Shown: positions 6,258-7,009 of the stretch, in pieces
Layout of the letters: every line of letters begins with the position of its first letter
How positions within the stretch are numbered: the stretch's first letter is position 1
Origin: an uncultured Ruminococcus sp.
GTDB lineage: Bacteria > Bacillota > Clostridia > Oscillospirales > Ruminococcaceae
Assembly: GCA_900550695.1 (NCBI GenBank)
Contig: URTF01000099.1
Location: forward strand, 1 to 7,009
Direction of reading: 5' to 3'
Length of the DNA stretch: 7,009 nt
Translations under genes and position numbers: made by a program
Notes under the pieces: model-generated
What the model was told of the DNA's origin: nothing
Databases searched by the model: none
The model's input: only the letters and a program-made list of their open reading frames with translations

Positions 6258-6923
6258 ATGAACGGGACTGAAACCGATAAGTTTACAGAAGAAAACCTCG
6301 GATTGGTGCGGCTCTGCGCAAACCGATTCCGAGGAAAAGGGATAGAATATGACGACCTCTACAGTACGGGCTGTATAGGTCTGATAAAAGCTGTCAACGG
6401 CTTCGACAGCAGCAGGGGAGTGAAGTTCTCGACCTACGCCGTCCCCGTTATCCTCGGCGAGATAAAGCGGCTTTTCCGTGACGGCGGAACGGTCAAGGTC
6501 AGCCGAAGTGTAAAGGAGCTTTCGCTGAAAATAATGCGCATAAAAGAGAACTTCGGGCAGAAATACGGCAGAGAACCGCAGATATCCGAGCTTGCCGAGA
6601 TAACGGGCGAAAGCGAGGAAAGCATCATCGAAGCCGTCTGCGCCGCCCGTCCCGTGCTGTCGCTCACAGCGGACGACGATGAAGCCGACGGCGGTCAGAT
6701 CGATATAGCCGTCGAAGCACACGATGAGGAAATGGCTGAAACGCTCTCGCTCCACGCCGCCCTGCGAACACTCCCCGAAAAGGATCAGCTGCTTATCTAT
6801 TACCGATATTATAAAGACCTCACCCAAACGCAGACCGCCGAGAAGCTTGGTATGACGCAGGTTCAGGTATCACGACGGGAAAAGAAACTGCTGCTGTCAT
6901 TGAGAAGCTTTCTGGACGGATAA
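6258..6923 (+). CDS. sigF: RNA polymerase sporulation sigma factor sigma-F (SpoIIAC)
   Basis: This 221-residue sigma-70-family protein directs early forespore transcription after asymmetric division and is held inactive by SpoIIAB until SpoIIAA releases it. Region 2 spans about 12-80, with YDDLYSTGCIGLIKAV, the KFSTYAVPVILGEIKRLFRD core and GTVKVSRS at the region 2-3 junction. Region 3 covers about 82-130. Region 4 covers about 165-220, with the helix-turn-helix TQTQTAEKLGMTQVQVSR (189-206) for -35 recognition. The ATG at 6258 has AAAGGA 6 nt upstream. At 221 residues it is shorter than Bacillus sigma-F (about 255); the missing part is mostly the segment before region 2 and part of the variable linker. 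The family also includes sigma-G and sigma-B, but the position after spoIIAA-spoIIAB identifies it as sigma-F. Confidence 0.95.
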   Translation: MNGTETDKFTEENLGLVRLCANRFRGKGIEYDDLYSTGCIGLIKAVNGFDSSRGVKFSTYAVPVILGEIKRLFRDGGTVKVSRSVKELSLKIMRIKENFGQKYGREPQISELAEITGESEESIIEAVCAARPVLSLTADDDEADGGQIDIAVEAHDEEMAETLSLHAALRTLPEKDQLLIYYRYYKDLTQTQTAEKLGMTQVQVSRREKKLLLSLRSFLDG

Positions 6924-7009
6924 ATACTAATATTTGTTTGAGTGATGCGAAGCCAATTAAAGTTTACGTCCACGCTTTTTAAAGGGTGGTGGGTGTCCAG
7001 AGGGCAAAG
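6924..7009. repeat. Non-coding tail after sigF, likely dispersed repeat or terminator cut by the window edge
   Basis: No open reading frame follows sigF. An imperfect inverted repeat, CCACGCTTT (6970-6978) and AAAGGGTGG (6981-6989), has one mismatch and no T tract after it. The last bases, CCAGAGGGCAAAG (6997-7009), look like the left arm and loop of a hairpin that would be closed by CCCTCTGG beyond the window. From memory, segments like this recur between genes in Ruminococcus-type genomes, but this was not checked. It may include the spoIIA operon terminator. Confidence 0.35.

Noticed and set aside
6240..6827. 195-codon open frame on the minus strand opposite sigF
   Set aside because: It is a shadow of sigF, with no recognisable domain or supported start.
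5471..6923. Reading the rightward operon as a sigma-B stress module (rsbV-rsbW-sigB)
   Set aside because: The SpoIIAA loop sequence with Ser58, the 146-residue SpoIIAB length and the SpoIIAB-type N box fit the sporulation module better.

Overview
The window reads as chromosomal DNA of an endospore-forming, anaerobic Gram-positive (class Clostridia; a Ruminococcus-like or other Oscillospirales gut bacterium is my best guess). The grounds are a complete spoIIA sporulation operon, AGGAGG/AAAGGA-type ribosome binding sites, moderate GC in the genes with very AT-rich intergenic DNA, and a large GH2 polysaccharide-degrading enzyme typical of gut Firmicutes. The genus is inferred from general resemblance, not from a search.

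Layout: two divergent operons face away from a 184-bp AT-rich intergenic region (5287-5470). Leftward (minus strand) run three tightly spaced genes: a 1116-residue GH2 beta-galactosidase-like enzyme (5286-1936), a membrane-anchored C39-like cysteine peptidase-family protein starting at TTG (1921-881), and the ThiF/HesA-family enzyme TcdA (860-153). Gaps between them are only 14 and 20 bp. The unit ends at a strong intrinsic terminator (60-104), after a run of 7-bp tandem repeats that overlaps the tcdA stop codon. Rightward (plus strand) run spoIIAA (5471-5782), spoIIAB (5799-6239) and sigF/spoIIAC (6258-6923), in the order known from Bacillus and Clostridia. The last 86 bp after sigF are non-coding and end inside what looks like a dispersed repeat or terminator cut by the window edge.

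How the genes work together: SpoIIAA, SpoIIAB and sigma-F form the partner-switching module that turns on forespore-specific transcription. SpoIIAB binds and inhibits sigma-F and phosphorylates SpoIIAA; unphosphorylated SpoIIAA releases sigma-F. The leftward genes have no obvious functional link to one another or to sporulation. The GH2 enzyme probably cleaves beta-galactosides in the cytoplasm, the C39-like protein probably acts at the cell surface, and TcdA makes the cyclic form of t6A in tRNA.

No clearly new biological system is visible. The points most worth a second look are the palindromes in the divergent intergenic region (one overlapping a candidate promoter of the GH2 operon), the odd gene mixture of the leftward operon, and the short repeats at both ends of the window. 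Several long open frames opposite the GH2 and C39 genes are judged to be antisense shadows.
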